64,000 nt of DNA from an uncultured Acidobacteriia bacterium (GTDB taxonomy: Bacteria; Acidobacteriota; Terriglobia; Bryobacterales; Bryobacteraceae). A program made the translations under genes and the position numbers. The notes below the pieces were generated by a model. That model was given only the letters and a program-made list of their open reading frames with translations, was not told the origin of the DNA and made no database searches. Shown here one piece after another: positions 1-9,243 of the stretch (the stretch's first letter is position 1; each line of letters begins with the position of its first letter). The stretch spans positions 248,001-312,000 of the forward strand of contig CAINNJ010000008.1 of assembly GCA_903851195.1 (NCBI GenBank). Direction: 5' to 3'.

Positions 1-2459
1 AGCAGTTCGGCCCGGCTCAGGATGCCGCAATCGTAGTGGACCTGCAGGGAGCGGATGCCGGGGGTCAGGTCGATGATGCCCCTGGGCTGCTCGCGTTCGA
101 ACCAGGCGAGCAGTTCCTGCACGCGGAAGCGGAGGTTCAGGTCGAGGACCGGCTCGCCGTACTCGATGAGCAGGTAGCGGTCGCCCGAAGCCCTGCAGAC
201 CATGCCCGGCGCGATCGTCTTAACGATGGCGTCTTCGTGGTTGAGGCGAATGAAGCGGATGGTGTCGCCGGGGCGTAACTGGCCCATCTTCCAGAGTTCG
301 TCATGGGCGATGACGGCGGGGCAGACGAAACCGCCCAGGCTCGGTCCATCCTGGCCGAGGATGACGGGCATGTCGCCGGTGAAGTCGATGGCGCCGATGG
401 CGTAGGCGTTGTCGTGGATGTTCGAGGGGTGCAGCCCCGCCTCGCCGCCGTCGCGACGGGCCCACTGCGGCACGGGGCCGATGAGCCGGACGCCGGTGCG
501 GCTGCTGTTGTAGTGCACTTTCCAGGACGTCGAGAAGAAGGTCCGGATGTCTTCGGGAGTGAAGAACTCGGGCCCGCCGTGCGGCCCGTAGAAGACGCCG
601 ATTTCCCAGTCGTTCGTGAGCAGCGGCAGGGCGTCGGGCGTCGACGCGTCGCCCGAAGACGTGCCCAGATGCAGGATGTCACCGGTCCGCAAGGCCCGGC
701 CCGCGTGCCCGCCGAAGTTGCCGAGAGTGAAGGTGCTCGCACTGCCGAGGTAGTCCGGCACGTCGAGCCCGCCGCGGAAGAGGATGTAAGCGCGCGCGCC
801 CGGCCCTTCGCACTGCGGCAGTTCCAGCACGGCGCCTGCCCGCACCGGGACGACGGCCCACTGTTCGACCGGCTCGCTATCGAGGCTGGCAAGATAATCG
901 GCGCCGGCGATGACGATTTCGGTGTCGCAGAGGAAGCGGAGGGTGGGGCCGGTAACCGTACATTCCAGCCCGGGCGCGCCTTCCGCGTTGCCCAGCATCT
1001 TGTTGCCGAGGCGGAAGGAGAGCGAGTCCATGGGACCGGAGGGCGGCACACCGACGTTCCAGTAGCCGAGGCGGCCCGGGTAATCCTGCACGGTCGTCAT
1101 GGTGCCGCCGTCGAGGACTTCGAGGGAGCGGCTCCGGTAAGTGAGGGTGTTGAGGAAGCCGGTGGTGACTCCGCCCTGTTCGAAAGCCGGAGTTGCGACC
1201 ACCTGAGCCAGATACGCCAGATTGGTCTCGATACCCGCGAGTCTGGTCTGCGCGAGTGCGGTGCGGAGACGGTCGATGGCCTGCTCGCGCGACGGGGCTT
1301 TCACCAGGAGCTTGGCGAGCATCGGGTCGTAGAACGGGGTGACTTCGGAGCCGCGCTCGACCCAGGAGTCGACCCGAATGCCGGCGGGGAACTCGACCTG
1401 CGTGAGGATGCCGGCGCTGGGCTGGAAGTTCTTGCCGGGGTCCTCGGCATAGACGCGCACCTGAATGGAGTGACCACTTGAGGCAGGTTTGGCGGGCATC
1501 GGTTCACCGGCCGCGACGCGCAGCATCCACTCGACGAGGTCGACGCCGGTGACTTCTTCGGTGACGCCGTGTTCGACCTGCAGGCGGGTGTTGACTTCGA
1601 GGAAGTAGAAGCGCTCGGCATCGGCGTCATAGACGAACTCGACGGTGCCGGCGGAGCGGTAGTCGACCGCTTTGCCCAGACGGACGGCGCAGGCGAGCAG
1701 TTCGGCGCGGAGTTCGGGGGCGAGGCCGGGGGCGGGCGTCTCCTCGATGACCTTCTGATTGCGGCGCTGGACGGAGCAGTCGCGCTCGCCCAGTTCGATC
1801 ACGTTGCCGAGGCCATCGCCGAAGATCTGGACCTCGATATGGCGGGCGCGGTCGACGAACTTTTCGAGATAGATGCCGCCCTCTTTGAAGCTGGAACGGC
1901 TGGTCCGCTCGACGGAGGCGAACGCCTCGGCGACTTCCTGCGCTTCGCGACAGAGCCGCATGCCGATGCCGCCGCCACCGGCGGTGCTCTTCAGCATGAC
2001 GGGCAGACCGATGCGCGCGGCTTCGGCGGCGGCTTCTTCCGCGTTGGCCAGCAACTGCGTCCCGGGCAGGAGGGGAACGTGGTTCGCGGCGGCGAGGGCG
2101 CGGGCGGTGTGCTTGAGGCCGAACTCGCGCATCTGCGAGGGGGTGGGTCCGATGAAGGCGATGCCCGCCGCTTCGCAGGCTTCGGCGAATTCGGCGTTCT
2201 CGCTGAGGAAGCCATAGCCCGGATGGATGGCGTCCGCTCCGGTGCGGCGGGCGGCGTCGAGCACCTTCCCGATATCGAGGTAGCTTTGGGCGGCGGGCGC
2301 GGGTCCGAGTAAGACGGATTCGCGCGCCTGCATGACGTGCAGGGAGTGCCGGTCGGCTTCCGAGCAGACGGCCACCGACGCGATGCCCATCCGGTGGAGG
2401 GTGCGAATGATCCGGCAGGCGATGGCGCCGCGGTTGGCGATCAGGACCTTCGTGAACAT
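1..2459 (-). CDS. uca: Urea/guanidine carboxylase, biotin-dependent (C-terminus beyond window)
   Basis: Biotin-dependent ATP-driven carboxylase. The first 819 residues are visible and the gene runs off the left edge. Residues 1-450 are a biotin carboxylase module starting [17 protein letters not shown], with an ATP-grasp glycine loop ([10 protein letters not shown]) and the [10 protein letters not shown] motif. From about residue 480 comes the carboxyltransferase module (KipI/KipA-like). The biotin-carrier domain must lie outside. The ATG overlaps the stop of the upstream DUF1989 gene (ATGA), so the genes are translationally coupled. Enzymes in this context were long called urea carboxylases; published work shows that those clustered with these partner proteins often act on guanidine. 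Substrate is therefore inferred from context, not seen. Confidence 0.93.
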   Translation of the reverse strand, partial: MFTKVLIANRGAIACRIIRTLHRMGIASVAVCSEADRHSLHVMQARESVLLGPAPAAQSYLDIGKVLDAARRTGADAIHPGYGFLSENAEFAEACEAAGIAFIGPTPSQMREFGLKHTARALAAANHVPLLPGTQLLANAEEAAAEAARIGLPVMLKSTAGGGGIGMRLCREAQEVAEAFASVERTSRSSFKEGGIYLEKFVDRARHIEVQIFGDGLGNVIELGERDCSVQRRNQKVIEETPAPGLAPELRAELLACAVRLGKAVDYRSAGTVEFVYDADAERFYFLEVNTRLQVEHGVTEEVTGVDLVEWMLRVAAGEPMPAKPASSGHSIQVRVYAEDPGKNFQPSAGILTQVEFPAGIRVDSWVERGSEVTPFYDPMLAKLLVKAPSREQAIDRLRTALAQTRLAGIETNLAYLAQVVATPAFEQGGVTTGFLNTLTYRSRSLEVLDGGTMTTVQDYPGRLGYWNVGVPPSGPMDSLSFRLGNKMLGNAEGAPGLECTVTGPTLRFLCDTEIVIAGADYLASLDSEPVEQWAVVPVRAGAVLELPQCEGPGARAYILFRGGLDVPDYLGSASTFTLGNFGGHAGRALRTGDILHLGTSSGDASTPDALPLLTNDWEIGVFYGPHGGPEFFTPEDIRTFFSTSWKVHYNSSRTGVRLIGPVPQWARRDGGEAGLHPSNIHDNAYAIGAIDFTGDMPVILGQDGPSLGGFVCPAVIAHDELWKMGQLRPGDTIRFIRLNHEDAIVKTIAPGMVCRASGDRYLLIEYGEPVLDLNLRFRVQELLAWFEREQPRGIIDLTPGIRSLQVHYDCGILSRAEL

Positions 2460-3091
2460 CAGTTCCAGATCAGAACCTGAACGGGCGTGGGGTTGTACGC
2501 GTTGCAGGGATTATTGAGCTGCGGGCAGTTGCTGATGACGCAGATGACGTCCATTTCGGCACGCATCTCGACGTACTTGAGCGGCTCGGAGATGCCGTCT
2601 TCAAAGGTCAGGCGGCCTTCGGGGGTGACCGGCACGTTCATGAAGAAGTTGATGTTGGCGGTGACGTCGCGCTTGGTGAGGTTCCACTTCGGATCGGCGA
2701 TGGACAGCAGGAAGCTGTTGCGGCAGGCGTGCATGTGGCGCTTCGCAATGGCGTAGCGGACCTGGTTGCTTTCGGCCGAGCAGGCGCCGCCCAAGGTGTC
2801 ATGACGGCCGCAGGTATCGGCCACGATGGTCAGCAGAGGATTGCCGAGGTTCGAGCGCAGGACGGTTCCGGTGGTCAGGTAGATGTTTCGCTGGGCCACG
2901 ATGGTGTCGGTCGCGCTGTAGCGTTCCGCGGTGTCGGCGGCGCTGTAGAAGAGGGTGTCGACGGCCTGGTTGCCACCGAGATCGACGATGCGAAAGGTCT
3001 GGCCGGCTTTGATTTCGTGGATCCAGGAGTCGCCCGCCGTGACAACTTCATCGACGACGGCGTGTTCGGGCCTCAATGCGCTTTCGGTCAC
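2459..3091 (-). CDS. Urea-carboxylase-associated protein 2 (DUF1989; carboxyguanidine deiminase subunit)
   Basis: A 210-residue DUF1989 protein of the UAAP2 type. It carries the family motif CGRHDTLGG near residue 117 and ends in a short hydrophobic tail. Homologues form a two-subunit carboxyguanidine deiminase (CgdAB) that acts on the product of guanidine carboxylase. The start is GTG at 3091, overlapping the stop of the upstream paralogue as GTGA; its own stop overlaps the carboxylase start. The three genes thus form one tightly coupled operon. Assignment to the family is firm; the guanidine role is inferred from published work on this gene arrangement. Confidence 0.9.
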   Translation of the reverse strand: MTESALRPEHAVVDEVVTAGDSWIHEIKAGQTFRIVDLGGNQAVDTLFYSAADTAERYSATDTIVAQRNIYLTTGTVLRSNLGNPLLTIVADTCGRHDTLGGACSAESNQVRYAIAKRHMHACRNSFLLSIADPKWNLTKRDVTANINFFMNVPVTPEGRLTFEDGISEPLKYVEMRAEMDVICVISNCPQLNNPCNAYNPTPVQVLIWN

Positions 3092-3792
3092 AGGTAATAC
3101 CTTTCCGTGTTGATGAAGCCGCGAACGTTTTCGGGTCTGGAGAGCCGGCAGGGGTCATCCGGCGCGACGGGCGCGGCTTTGCTCACCGAGAAGCTGACGG
3201 GCTTGGGCGCATAGACCGGGTTGGGGTCGAGCGGGTGCTGGCCGGTATCGAGGATAACGAGGAGGTCCATTTCGGCGCGGAGTTCGACGAAGTCGCCGGC
3301 CTGCGAGTTGCCGGGGATGAACTCCATGGCGCCATCTTCGAGGACCGCGACCTTGCTGAAGAAGTTGACGGTGGGCCCGAGATCGCGGCTGCCGAGGCCG
3401 TATTTCGCGACTTCGGCGAGGAAGTTATCGCGGGTGTTGCGGTACCAGGCGTTGCGGTGCTCCTGATAGGTGGCCTCTCCGTATTTGGCGGCGACGGCGG
3501 CGCGGTCATTGAAGCCGCCCAGGGGGTCGTGCCAGCCGCAGGAATCATCGGTGATGGAGGCGAGCACGCGGCCCATATCCGAGTAGAGAACCAAGCCGGA
3601 GGTGAGATGCGCGACGTGCTGGGCTTTCAGCGTATCGGGCATGTTGTAGCGCTCGACGGGGCAGTCGCGGTTATAGAGCAGGGTGGCGACGTTCGCCCCG
3701 CCTTCGGTGTCTTCAAGACGCAACAGATTGCCGCGCCGCAGGAGGAGAGACCAGCTGGCTCCCCCCTGTATGGTGTCTTCCCATAAGGGCAT
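3088..3792 (-). CDS. Urea-carboxylase-associated protein 1 (DUF1989; carboxyguanidine deiminase subunit)
   Basis: A 234-residue DUF1989 protein of the UAAP1 type and first gene of the minus-strand operon. It has the matching motif CGWHDPLGG near residue 107 and is a clear paralogue of the next gene. A strong ribosome binding site (AAGGAG) lies about ten bases upstream of the ATG. It is expected to pair with the downstream DUF1989 protein as the second deiminase subunit. The leader is about 310 bases long and shared with a divergent ABC importer. I recognise the family with confidence but cannot say which of the two is CgdA or CgdB. Confidence 0.9.
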   Translation of the reverse strand: MPLWEDTIQGGASWSLLLRRGNLLRLEDTEGGANVATLLYNRDCPVERYNMPDTLKAQHVAHLTSGLVLYSDMGRVLASITDDSCGWHDPLGGFNDRAAVAAKYGEATYQEHRNAWYRNTRDNFLAEVAKYGLGSRDLGPTVNFFSKVAVLEDGAMEFIPGNSQAGDFVELRAEMDLLVILDTGQHPLDPNPVYAPKPVSFSVSKAAPVAPDDPCRLSRPENVRGFINTERYYL

Positions 3793-4102
3793 GGGTACAA
3801 AACTCCTTCCGTGTTGCTGAAAAATGTCGGTGGTTTTACGAAGGTGCGGTCAGCGGCAGGGAGGGCCGCAGCAGACGTCCATTGCGGTGAGGCGCAGCAG
3901 GATGTGGATCGCGATTTTGCGCTCGGCTCTGATCCGCTGGCACTGCTGCATATCGGTATCATGGCAGAGCGTTGCGATGCACGCAATCGAAAAAATCGAT
4001 GCTAACCATACGCATATTCAAGGCCTGATTCGCGCTACAATCGGATTTTTAAAGGCCCTGTCGCCTGCCGGTCCACACTGTTGGTGGCAATCGGACACTG
4101 CC
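3793..4102. promoter_or_regulatory. Divergent leader between carboxylase operon and ABC importer
   Basis: About 310 bases without a convincing gene, carrying the start signals of both divergent operons. An A/T-rich inverted repeat at 3986-4000 (ATCGA, five A, TCGAT) is the clearest structure and could be an operator. Guanidine riboswitches are common upstream of such operons, but I could not match the conserved cores of classes I, II or III on either strand. A covariance search is needed to settle that. Confidence 0.5.
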
Positions 4103-5176
4103 TTGATCAATCGTCTCCTCATCGCCCTTTCCCTGGCCGTTATCTCCGCCGCCTCCGCGCCGGCGGCCGAGAAGCCTTCCTTCGTCGTCGGATGGTCCGT
4201 GTATGTGGGGTGGAACCCCTGGTATTACATGGGCAAGTCCGGCATTTTGAAGAAATGGGCGGACAAGTACAACGTCAATATCCGCGTGCAGCGGTTCGAT
4301 TACGCGCCTTCGCTGGACGCCTTTGTCGCGAAGAACGTAGACGCCTGCGCGATGACGAATATGGAAGCGCTGGACATGCCGGCGGCCTCCGGCATCGATA
4401 CCACCGCGATTATTACGGGCGATTATTCGAACGGCAACGACGCGTTGCTGGCGCGCAACGGACTCACGCTGCAACAACTGCCTGGTAAGAAGGTCTTACT
4501 GGTGCAGAAGACCGTATCCGAGTACTTATATGAACGCGCCATGACGCTCAATGGTCTGGAGAGTCAGATCAAGAAGGTGAAGCTGGTCAATACGTCGGAT
4601 TCCGACATTGCGACGGCATTCATAAGCGATACCTCACAGGACGCCGTGGTGACGTGGAAGCCGATGGTGTCGCAGATCGCGAAGACGAAGGGCGTGAAGG
4701 TGCTGTTCAATTCGTCGCAGATTCCTGGCGAAATCGTCGATTTGATGGTGGTGAGAACGGATATTCTGAACCGGCCGGACGGCAGCGGTCAGCGCTTCGC
4801 GAAGGCTTTGGCGGGCGCGTGGTACGAGACGACGCTGGCGATGTCCGGCAAGGGTCCGGCGGCGGATAAGGTGCTGACGGAGATCGCGGCGGGCAGCCAG
4901 GATTCACTGGCGTCCTATAAGGAACAGCTCAGCACGACGAATTTATTTTTTACGGCGCAGGCGGCTGCCGCGTTCACGGCCGCGGCGGAGTTTAAGCAGA
5001 AGATGAATCTGGTCCGGCAGTTCTGTTTCACGCACGGGTTGCTGGGAGCGAATACGAAGTCGGTGGACGACGTGGCGATCCGTTATCCGGACGGCACGGT
5101 GCAGGGGAAGGCGGATCGGGTGCGGCTGCGTTTCGATACGACCTGGATGGCGCTGGCGCAGCAGGGGAAGCTCTGA
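4103..5176 (+). CDS. ABC importer substrate-binding protein, urea-carboxylase-associated type
   Basis: Periplasmic binding protein of the nitrate/taurine-like class found beside urea/guanidine carboxylases. I chose the TTG at 4103 because it places a clean signal peptide (MINRLLIALSLAVISAASAP) directly at the N-terminus; the open frame extends further upstream but without export features. The mature part begins near EKPSFVVGWSVYVGWNPWYY, typical of this family. The stop overlaps the start of the permease (TGATG). Its likely ligand is urea, guanidine or a relative, judged from the divergent carboxylase. No strong ribosome binding site supports the start, so the exact N-terminus is uncertain. 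Confidence 0.85.
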   Translation: MINRLLIALSLAVISAASAPAAEKPSFVVGWSVYVGWNPWYYMGKSGILKKWADKYNVNIRVQRFDYAPSLDAFVAKNVDACAMTNMEALDMPAASGIDTTAIITGDYSNGNDALLARNGLTLQQLPGKKVLLVQKTVSEYLYERAMTLNGLESQIKKVKLVNTSDSDIATAFISDTSQDAVVTWKPMVSQIAKTKGVKVLFNSSQIPGEIVDLMVVRTDILNRPDGSGQRFAKALAGAWYETTLAMSGKGPAADKVLTEIAAGSQDSLASYKEQLSTTNLFFTAQAAAAFTAAAEFKQKMNLVRQFCFTHGLLGANTKSVDDVAIRYPDGTVQGKADRVRLRFDTTWMALAQQGKL

Positions 5177-6030
5177 TGTTGTTCCGAATCGACGCGAAGC
5201 CGAACCGGCTGACGGCATGGACGCTGTCGTGGTTTCTTTTCGCGTCGGGTATCGCGCTGTATTTTTATACGTCGAATAAGCGGCATATCGAGAATCCGGA
5301 AGATAAGGTAATTCCGAATCTGACGCAGCTGAGTCAGGGTGTGACGGATGCTTTCCTGAAGCCCGATACGGAAGAAGCCGCGCCGGAGGGTCTGGAGAAT
5401 GCGTCGCTGCCGAAGAAATTCCTGACGAGCATGCTTTGGACCGATACGGTGGCCAGCGCGAAACGGTTTGCGTGGAGCATGCTGCTGCTGATTCCGGCGG
5501 TGGTGCTGGGGCTGCATATGGGAATGTTCCCGGTGTTCGGTCAGTTCTTTCTTCGGTTCATTTTGTTTTTCGATAAAATCATCGCGCTTTCGGTGCTGCC
5601 GATTCTGTTTATTGCGTTCGGCATCGATGAGCTGGCGAAGATCATGCTGATCGTGATCGGGGTGACGCCGACGATTATTCTGGACACGTTCAATCTGACG
5701 AAGAGCGTGCCGAGTGAGCAGGTGGTGAAGGGGTTCACGCTGGGCGCGCAGGATTTCGGCGTGGCTTACAGCATTGTGCTGAAGCAGATTCTGCCGCGGG
5801 TTCTGAACAGTATCCGGCTGAATCTGAAGTCGATCATGCTGTTCTTGTTCGCGGGCGAGATGATTGCGTCGCAGGACGGGCTGGCGTTCCGGATCGCGCT
5901 GCTGCGGCGGCATATGGGGATGAACGTGATTATTCCCTATGTGCTGTGGGTGGCGCTGCTGTTGTTTCTGGTGGATCTGACGATGCGGGTGACGAACCGG
6001 AAACTGCATCCGTGGTTCCGGGAGGCATAA
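5176..6030 (+). CDS. ABC importer permease
   Basis: A 284-residue inner-membrane permease. One membrane segment lies near residues 15-32, followed by a long extracytoplasmic stretch and then a cluster of hydrophobic segments from about residue 95 to the end. The cytoplasmic EAA-like loop that contacts the ATPase is visible around residues 190-220 (GFTLGAQDFGVAYSIVLKQI). The start codon overlaps the stop of the binding-protein gene. With its neighbours it forms a complete one-permease importer, probably working as a homodimer. Confidence 0.88.
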   Translation: MLFRIDAKPNRLTAWTLSWFLFASGIALYFYTSNKRHIENPEDKVIPNLTQLSQGVTDAFLKPDTEEAAPEGLENASLPKKFLTSMLWTDTVASAKRFAWSMLLLIPAVVLGLHMGMFPVFGQFFLRFILFFDKIIALSVLPILFIAFGIDELAKIMLIVIGVTPTIILDTFNLTKSVPSEQVVKGFTLGAQDFGVAYSIVLKQILPRVLNSIRLNLKSIMLFLFAGEMIASQDGLAFRIALLRRHMGMNVIIPYVLWVALLLFLVDLTMRVTNRKLHPWFREA

Positions 6031-6035
6031 CGACC

Positions 6036-6881
6036 ATGCCGGAGCTGATTCAGCTGGAGAATGTGGGCGTTATTTATAACGTCCACGGTCATGCGCCGAA
6101 GCAGGTTTTGCAGGGATTGAATCTGACGATTCAGCCGGGTGAGTTCGTAGCGGTGTGCGGGCAGACCGGGTGCGGGAAATCCACCATGCTGCGGCTGATT
6201 CTGGGGGCGGAACGGCCGAGTTCCGGGCGGGTGCTGATTGAGGGCTGCGAGCGTCCGCGACCGGACCGGCACCGGGGTTATGTGCCGCAGAAATACTCGT
6301 TGTTTCCGGATAAGACGGTGCTGGATAACATTACGTTCGGTCCGGAGACGGAGGAGTTCGGGCTGATCGGAAGGCTGAGGCCAGGGTTCCGGCGGCGGCG
6401 GGAAGAGTTGCGGGAGAAGGCATTCGGGTATTTGCGGCAGATGGGGCTGCAGCAGTCGGATGCGCATAAGTATCCGGATCAGTTATCGGGCGGGATGCAG
6501 CAGCGGGTGGCGATTGCGCAGGCGCTGATTATGCGGCCGGCGATTCTGCTGATGGACGAGGCGTTCAGCGCGCTGGATCCGGGGACGCGGGCGGATATGC
6601 AGCGGCTGGTGCGGACGCTGTGGCAGGAGACGGGGACGACGTTTTTATTTGTCACGCATAATATTCCGGAGGCGGTTTATCTGGGGTCGCGGATCGTGGT
6701 GCTGGGGAAGGATTCGCCGGAGAGCAGTTCGCGGGTGCTGGTGGATATGGAAGTGCCGGAATCGGCGCGGACGGCTTCGGGGTATCCGAACCGGGAGGAA
6801 CTGGAGCGGCTGACGCGGGTGATCGAGGACGCGGCGCTGGGGGGGCGGCTGGAACTGGAGATGGCGGAGTTCGGGGGGTAG
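6036..6881 (+). CDS. ABC importer ATP-binding protein
   Basis: ATPase of the same importer, 281 residues. Visible motifs are Walker A (GQTGCGKST, 42-50), signature LSGGMQQR (150-157), Walker B ILLMDE (170-175) and the D-loop SALD. The ATG at 6036 lies five bases after the permease stop and gives the usual family N-terminus; the reading frame is open further upstream inside the permease gene but that extension is not homologous. The C-terminal tail of about 60 residues after the switch histidine is longer than in minimal ATPases. It closes the plus-strand operon. Confidence 0.92.
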   Translation: MPELIQLENVGVIYNVHGHAPKQVLQGLNLTIQPGEFVAVCGQTGCGKSTMLRLILGAERPSSGRVLIEGCERPRPDRHRGYVPQKYSLFPDKTVLDNITFGPETEEFGLIGRLRPGFRRRREELREKAFGYLRQMGLQQSDAHKYPDQLSGGMQQRVAIAQALIMRPAILLMDEAFSALDPGTRADMQRLVRTLWQETGTTFLFVTHNIPEAVYLGSRIVVLGKDSPESSSRVLVDMEVPESARTASGYPNREELERLTRVIEDAALGGRLELEMAEFGG

Positions 6882-7004
6882 GGGCGCGGGTTGGGTTTGT
6901 GGCCGCCCCAGGGGAGGGCGGTGGCTGTTCGGTTTTCAAAGAGCTGTGGGCCGGGGACTTTTCGGGTACGGCCGGGATTTTGTAACCTTTCCCTGGGGAA
7001 GAAG
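6882..7004. terminator. Possible terminator hairpin after the ABC operon
   Basis: GC-rich spacer with a short imperfect hairpin (CCGCCC pairing with GGGCGG around 6903-6921), followed by a run containing TTTTC. This may end the importer transcript. The evidence is limited to the hairpin and its position. Confidence 0.3.
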
Positions 7005-7208
7005 ATGACGGACTTTCAGCTACTGGCCGTATCAGTCACTGTGCTCGCGGTGTTTGCCGGGACAATCTTCACCAGGGTCAGGATCGGCGACTCAGAAGAA
7101 CTGATTCGCGCCGAACTCAGGGCCGAATTCGCGAGCGTGCGGCTTGACGTCGCATCGCGTTTGGACCTAATTGACGGGAAACTGGATAAGCTCCTGCGGA
7201 TTCGCTGA
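7005..7208 (+). CDS. Small single-span membrane protein
   Basis: A 67-residue protein with one membrane segment at residues 3-20 and a charged C-terminal part predicted to be helical and rich in Arg and Glu. The ATG at 7005 follows a purine-rich ribosome binding site (GGGGAAGAAG). Similar tiny proteins, an N-terminal membrane helix followed by an amphipathic tail, occur in many Acidobacteriota. No function is known to me. It stands alone between the importer operon and a convergent gene. Confidence 0.6.
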   Translation: MTDFQLLAVSVTVLAVFAGTIFTRVRIGDSEELIRAELRAEFASVRLDVASRLDLIDGKLDKLLRIR

Positions 7209-7216
7209 CGGAAGAG

Positions 7217-8008
7217 TCACGCGGCGCAGGTTTGCGCGGCGGCGGCGTGGTGCATGACCGGGGGCGCGGTGGCATCGCCGGGCGTTTGGGTTGGTTTTGT
7301 TTCGGGCGCGGCTTCTGTGGGCAGGGCTGCGGCGGGCGGATCGTAACGCTTCGTTAGTTTGGCGATGTCAAGGGGCGGGAAGGCGGCCAGGGCGGCGAGG
7401 TGGACCGCGTTGTTCTGTTTGATCTGGTCGATTTTGGCGAGGTCGAGTTGGGCGTTCACGGTGGCTGTGATGCCTTTGGTGATTTCGCGGGTGTCGGAGA
7501 TTCCCAGGTAGGTGGGTTCGAATTGTTCGGGGAGGGTTTCGACACGGACGCGGCGCTCGGTCTGCAGGCGGCGCAGTTCGGCGGTGGCTCGGTTGAGGAT
7601 GCCGAGGGCCTGGGTGCGGGCGCGGTCGACGGAGGTCTGGATTTCGTTGAGGCTGGCGTAGAGGGTGGCGTCGGCGGGGTCTTCCTGTCTTTTTTCCGCT
7701 ATCGCGAAGGCTTTGTCGACCAGGTCGGCTTCGACGTTGGCGCAGCGGCGGAGACGCCAGGTGGCGCGGAGAATTTCGATGGCGTAAGCGCCTTCGAGAG
7801 CGTCCTGGGGATTCAGACGATCCCAGAGTGCGGTGGTGAGTTCGCTGTATTCGGCTTCCTCGTGGGGGAGGACGAAGTTGCGGGTGGAGAAGAGGTGCAG
7901 TTTGCAGGCGTTTTGGGAGGACGCGGCTTTTCCGGCTTCGGTGCGGGGACCGGTGGAGGCCTGGGCGTTGCGGCGGTTGGCGTCGAGTTGTGCGGTGGTA
8001 GTCGGCAT
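7217..8008 (-). CDS. STGPRT-motif family protein of unknown function
   Basis: A 263-residue soluble protein. Residues 10-28 carry the signature ANRRNAQASTGPRTEAGKA, which marks a family that occurs in many copies in acidobacterial and planctomycete genomes. A central helical region of about 150 residues, including LRATWRLRRCANVEADLV, follows, then an Ala/Pro/Thr-rich tail. No enzyme motif is visible. Family members are often scattered near mobile or variable DNA, which agrees with the accessory region that starts just beyond it. Function unknown. Confidence 0.8.
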   Translation of the reverse strand: MPTTTAQLDANRRNAQASTGPRTEAGKAASSQNACKLHLFSTRNFVLPHEEAEYSELTTALWDRLNPQDALEGAYAIEILRATWRLRRCANVEADLVDKAFAIAEKRQEDPADATLYASLNEIQTSVDRARTQALGILNRATAELRRLQTERRVRVETLPEQFEPTYLGISDTREITKGITATVNAQLDLAKIDQIKQNNAVHLAALAAFPPLDIAKLTKRYDPPAAALPTEAAPETKPTQTPGDATAPPVMHHAAAAQTCAA

Positions 8009-8326
8009 GGTGGTGCTCCTGGGGCGAGGATGGCACGGGCTTCCAGAGCTGAACCGCTAAATCGCTGATTCGACTACGCATGTTTCCTGTTACCGACAAT
8101 TGCAATCAGCAGGATTGGTTTCCAGACCCGAGCTGACCGACACTAAGCGGGATTCTGATTTCACCGCCGTCAAAGCTCCGCCCTGCTTTTAGGTTTAGCG
8201 AGCCAACACGGTTCGGACGAAGGCAGGTGCCACATCGAGGGAGCGGCAAAGAGGGTGAACCTTGAACTTCGTGACAGACATGGCTAGATCCTTGTACGCT
8301 GGAAAGAGAACAGGAGAAACGCGGCT
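8009..8326. other. Intergenic region with leader of the PIN toxin-antitoxin pair
   Basis: About 320 bases between divergent genes. Close to the right end is a good ribosome binding site (AGGAG near 8311) for the antitoxin. I see no gene, strong hairpin or repeat in the rest. Confidence 0.4.
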
Positions 8327-8548
8327 ATGCAGATCGATATTGCCCCTGAAACTGAACGTCTGGTCCGTGAAGAGATCAGCAGCGGACACTATCGTTCCGT
8401 GGATGAACTGATCAAAGCCGGGGTCGAAGCGCTGCGCGAAAAGAGCGCGCCGAAAAGCCTTGTTCAATTTTTCCGTGAATCGCCCCTCGTGGGTCTTGAG
8501 CTTCCTTTCGAGAGGGACAAGGACACGGGCAGGAATACCGCGCTGTGA
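8327..8548 (+). CDS. RHH-type antitoxin (ParD/CopG-like)
   Basis: A 73-residue protein with the ribbon-helix-helix layout: a beta strand (MQIDIAPETERLV) followed by two helices (EEISSGHYRSVDELIKAGVE). The C-terminal thirty residues would wrap the toxin. Its stop overlaps the start of the downstream PIN toxin as GTGA, the classic coupled arrangement. Such antitoxins bind their own promoter, so autoregulation with the toxin is expected. The closest functional label is ParD-like; pairing with a PIN toxin rather than ParE is common enough. Confidence 0.82.
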   Translation: MQIDIAPETERLVREEISSGHYRSVDELIKAGVEALREKSAPKSLVQFFRESPLVGLELPFERDKDTGRNTAL

Positions 8549-8973
8549 GCGGGTTTCTCCTCGACACGAATTGCATATCCGAACTCGTGAGCATTATGCC
8601 GGATCCCCGCGTGTTGGCGTGGATGGATGCGGCGGATGAACGGAACCTCTATTTGAGCGCACTCACTTTGGGTGAAATCCGAAAAGGCATCGTGACGCTT
8701 GCAGAGGGCAAGCGCCGGGCTCAGTTGGAGGCTTGGCTTGAGATTGATTTGCGGAATCGTTTCGCCGGTCGAATCTTGCCGGTGGATGCCGCAGTAGCCG
8801 ACCGATGGGGTATGCTCGCAGGCGAGATGAAGCGGAAGGGTAAGCCCATGCCTGCAGTTGACGCGATGATAGCGGCCACGGCGATACACCACAAGCTGAC
8901 CGTCGTTTCCCGCAATGTGGACGATTTCGGGAACGCCGAAGTATCGCTGTTCAATCCGTGGAAAACCGCCTAA
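8545..8973 (+). CDS. PIN-domain toxin (VapC/FitB-like ribonuclease)
   Basis: A 142-residue PIN-domain protein. The acidic residues that bind Mg2+ are present: Asp7 in LLDTNCISEL, Glu in LTLGEIRKG, Asp in PAVDAMIAATA, and Asp in SRNVDDFG. The layout is that of the FitB/VapC group, which cleaves RNA. The GTG start overlaps the antitoxin stop, so translation is coupled. The pair is intact, unlike the two other toxins further along in this region. Confidence 0.9.
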   Translation: MSGFLLDTNCISELVSIMPDPRVLAWMDAADERNLYLSALTLGEIRKGIVTLAEGKRRAQLEAWLEIDLRNRFAGRILPVDAAVADRWGMLAGEMKRKGKPMPAVDAMIAATAIHHKLTVVSRNVDDFGNAEVSLFNPWKTA

Positions 8974-9165
8974 GCCCACTCGTCAAGATCATTGACGCGC
9001 CGGAGCTGTTCGCGCGGCCTTCCATGCGGTGGGCAGCTTGTCTTCCTTCGGTGGAATACCTACCAGGACGCTCCTACCCTTCAGCATGTCGATGAGGCCT
9101 TCCAGCGACCGTTATTTTCAGCAACCGTGGCTTTGCGCCTGTTGAGCCGGCCCCTGTAAAGAAAA

Positions 9166-9208
9166 CTTGACAAGCCGCCCGGATTGAAGCGACAATTTTG
9201 ATGTCAAG
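9166..9208 (+). promoter_or_regulatory. Promoter with flanking inverted repeat
   Basis: A -35 box TTGACA (9167-9172) and a -10-like GACAAT (9191-9196) are 18 bases apart, upstream of the membrane-protein/HTH pair. The sequence CTTGACA (9166-9172) is repeated in inverted form as TGTCAAG (9202-9208), so the core promoter sits between two half-sites. This would fit control by the HTH protein encoded downstream; that link is inference. The rest of 8974-9165 shows nothing else. Confidence 0.5.
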
Positions 9209-9243
9209 AGAACTTTACCTAAAGACAATAAAGGAAGACATCA

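Noticed and set aside
3830-3875. Possible class III guanidine riboswitch (ACGAAGGTGCG resembles part of the consensus)
   Set aside because: The rest of the conserved pseudoknot cannot be found and the position is some 230 bases from the importer start on that strand.
3824-4102. N-terminal extension of the ABC binding protein up to 3824
   Set aside because: The extension is Arg/Trp/Cys-rich and would place the clear signal peptide 93 residues inside the protein.
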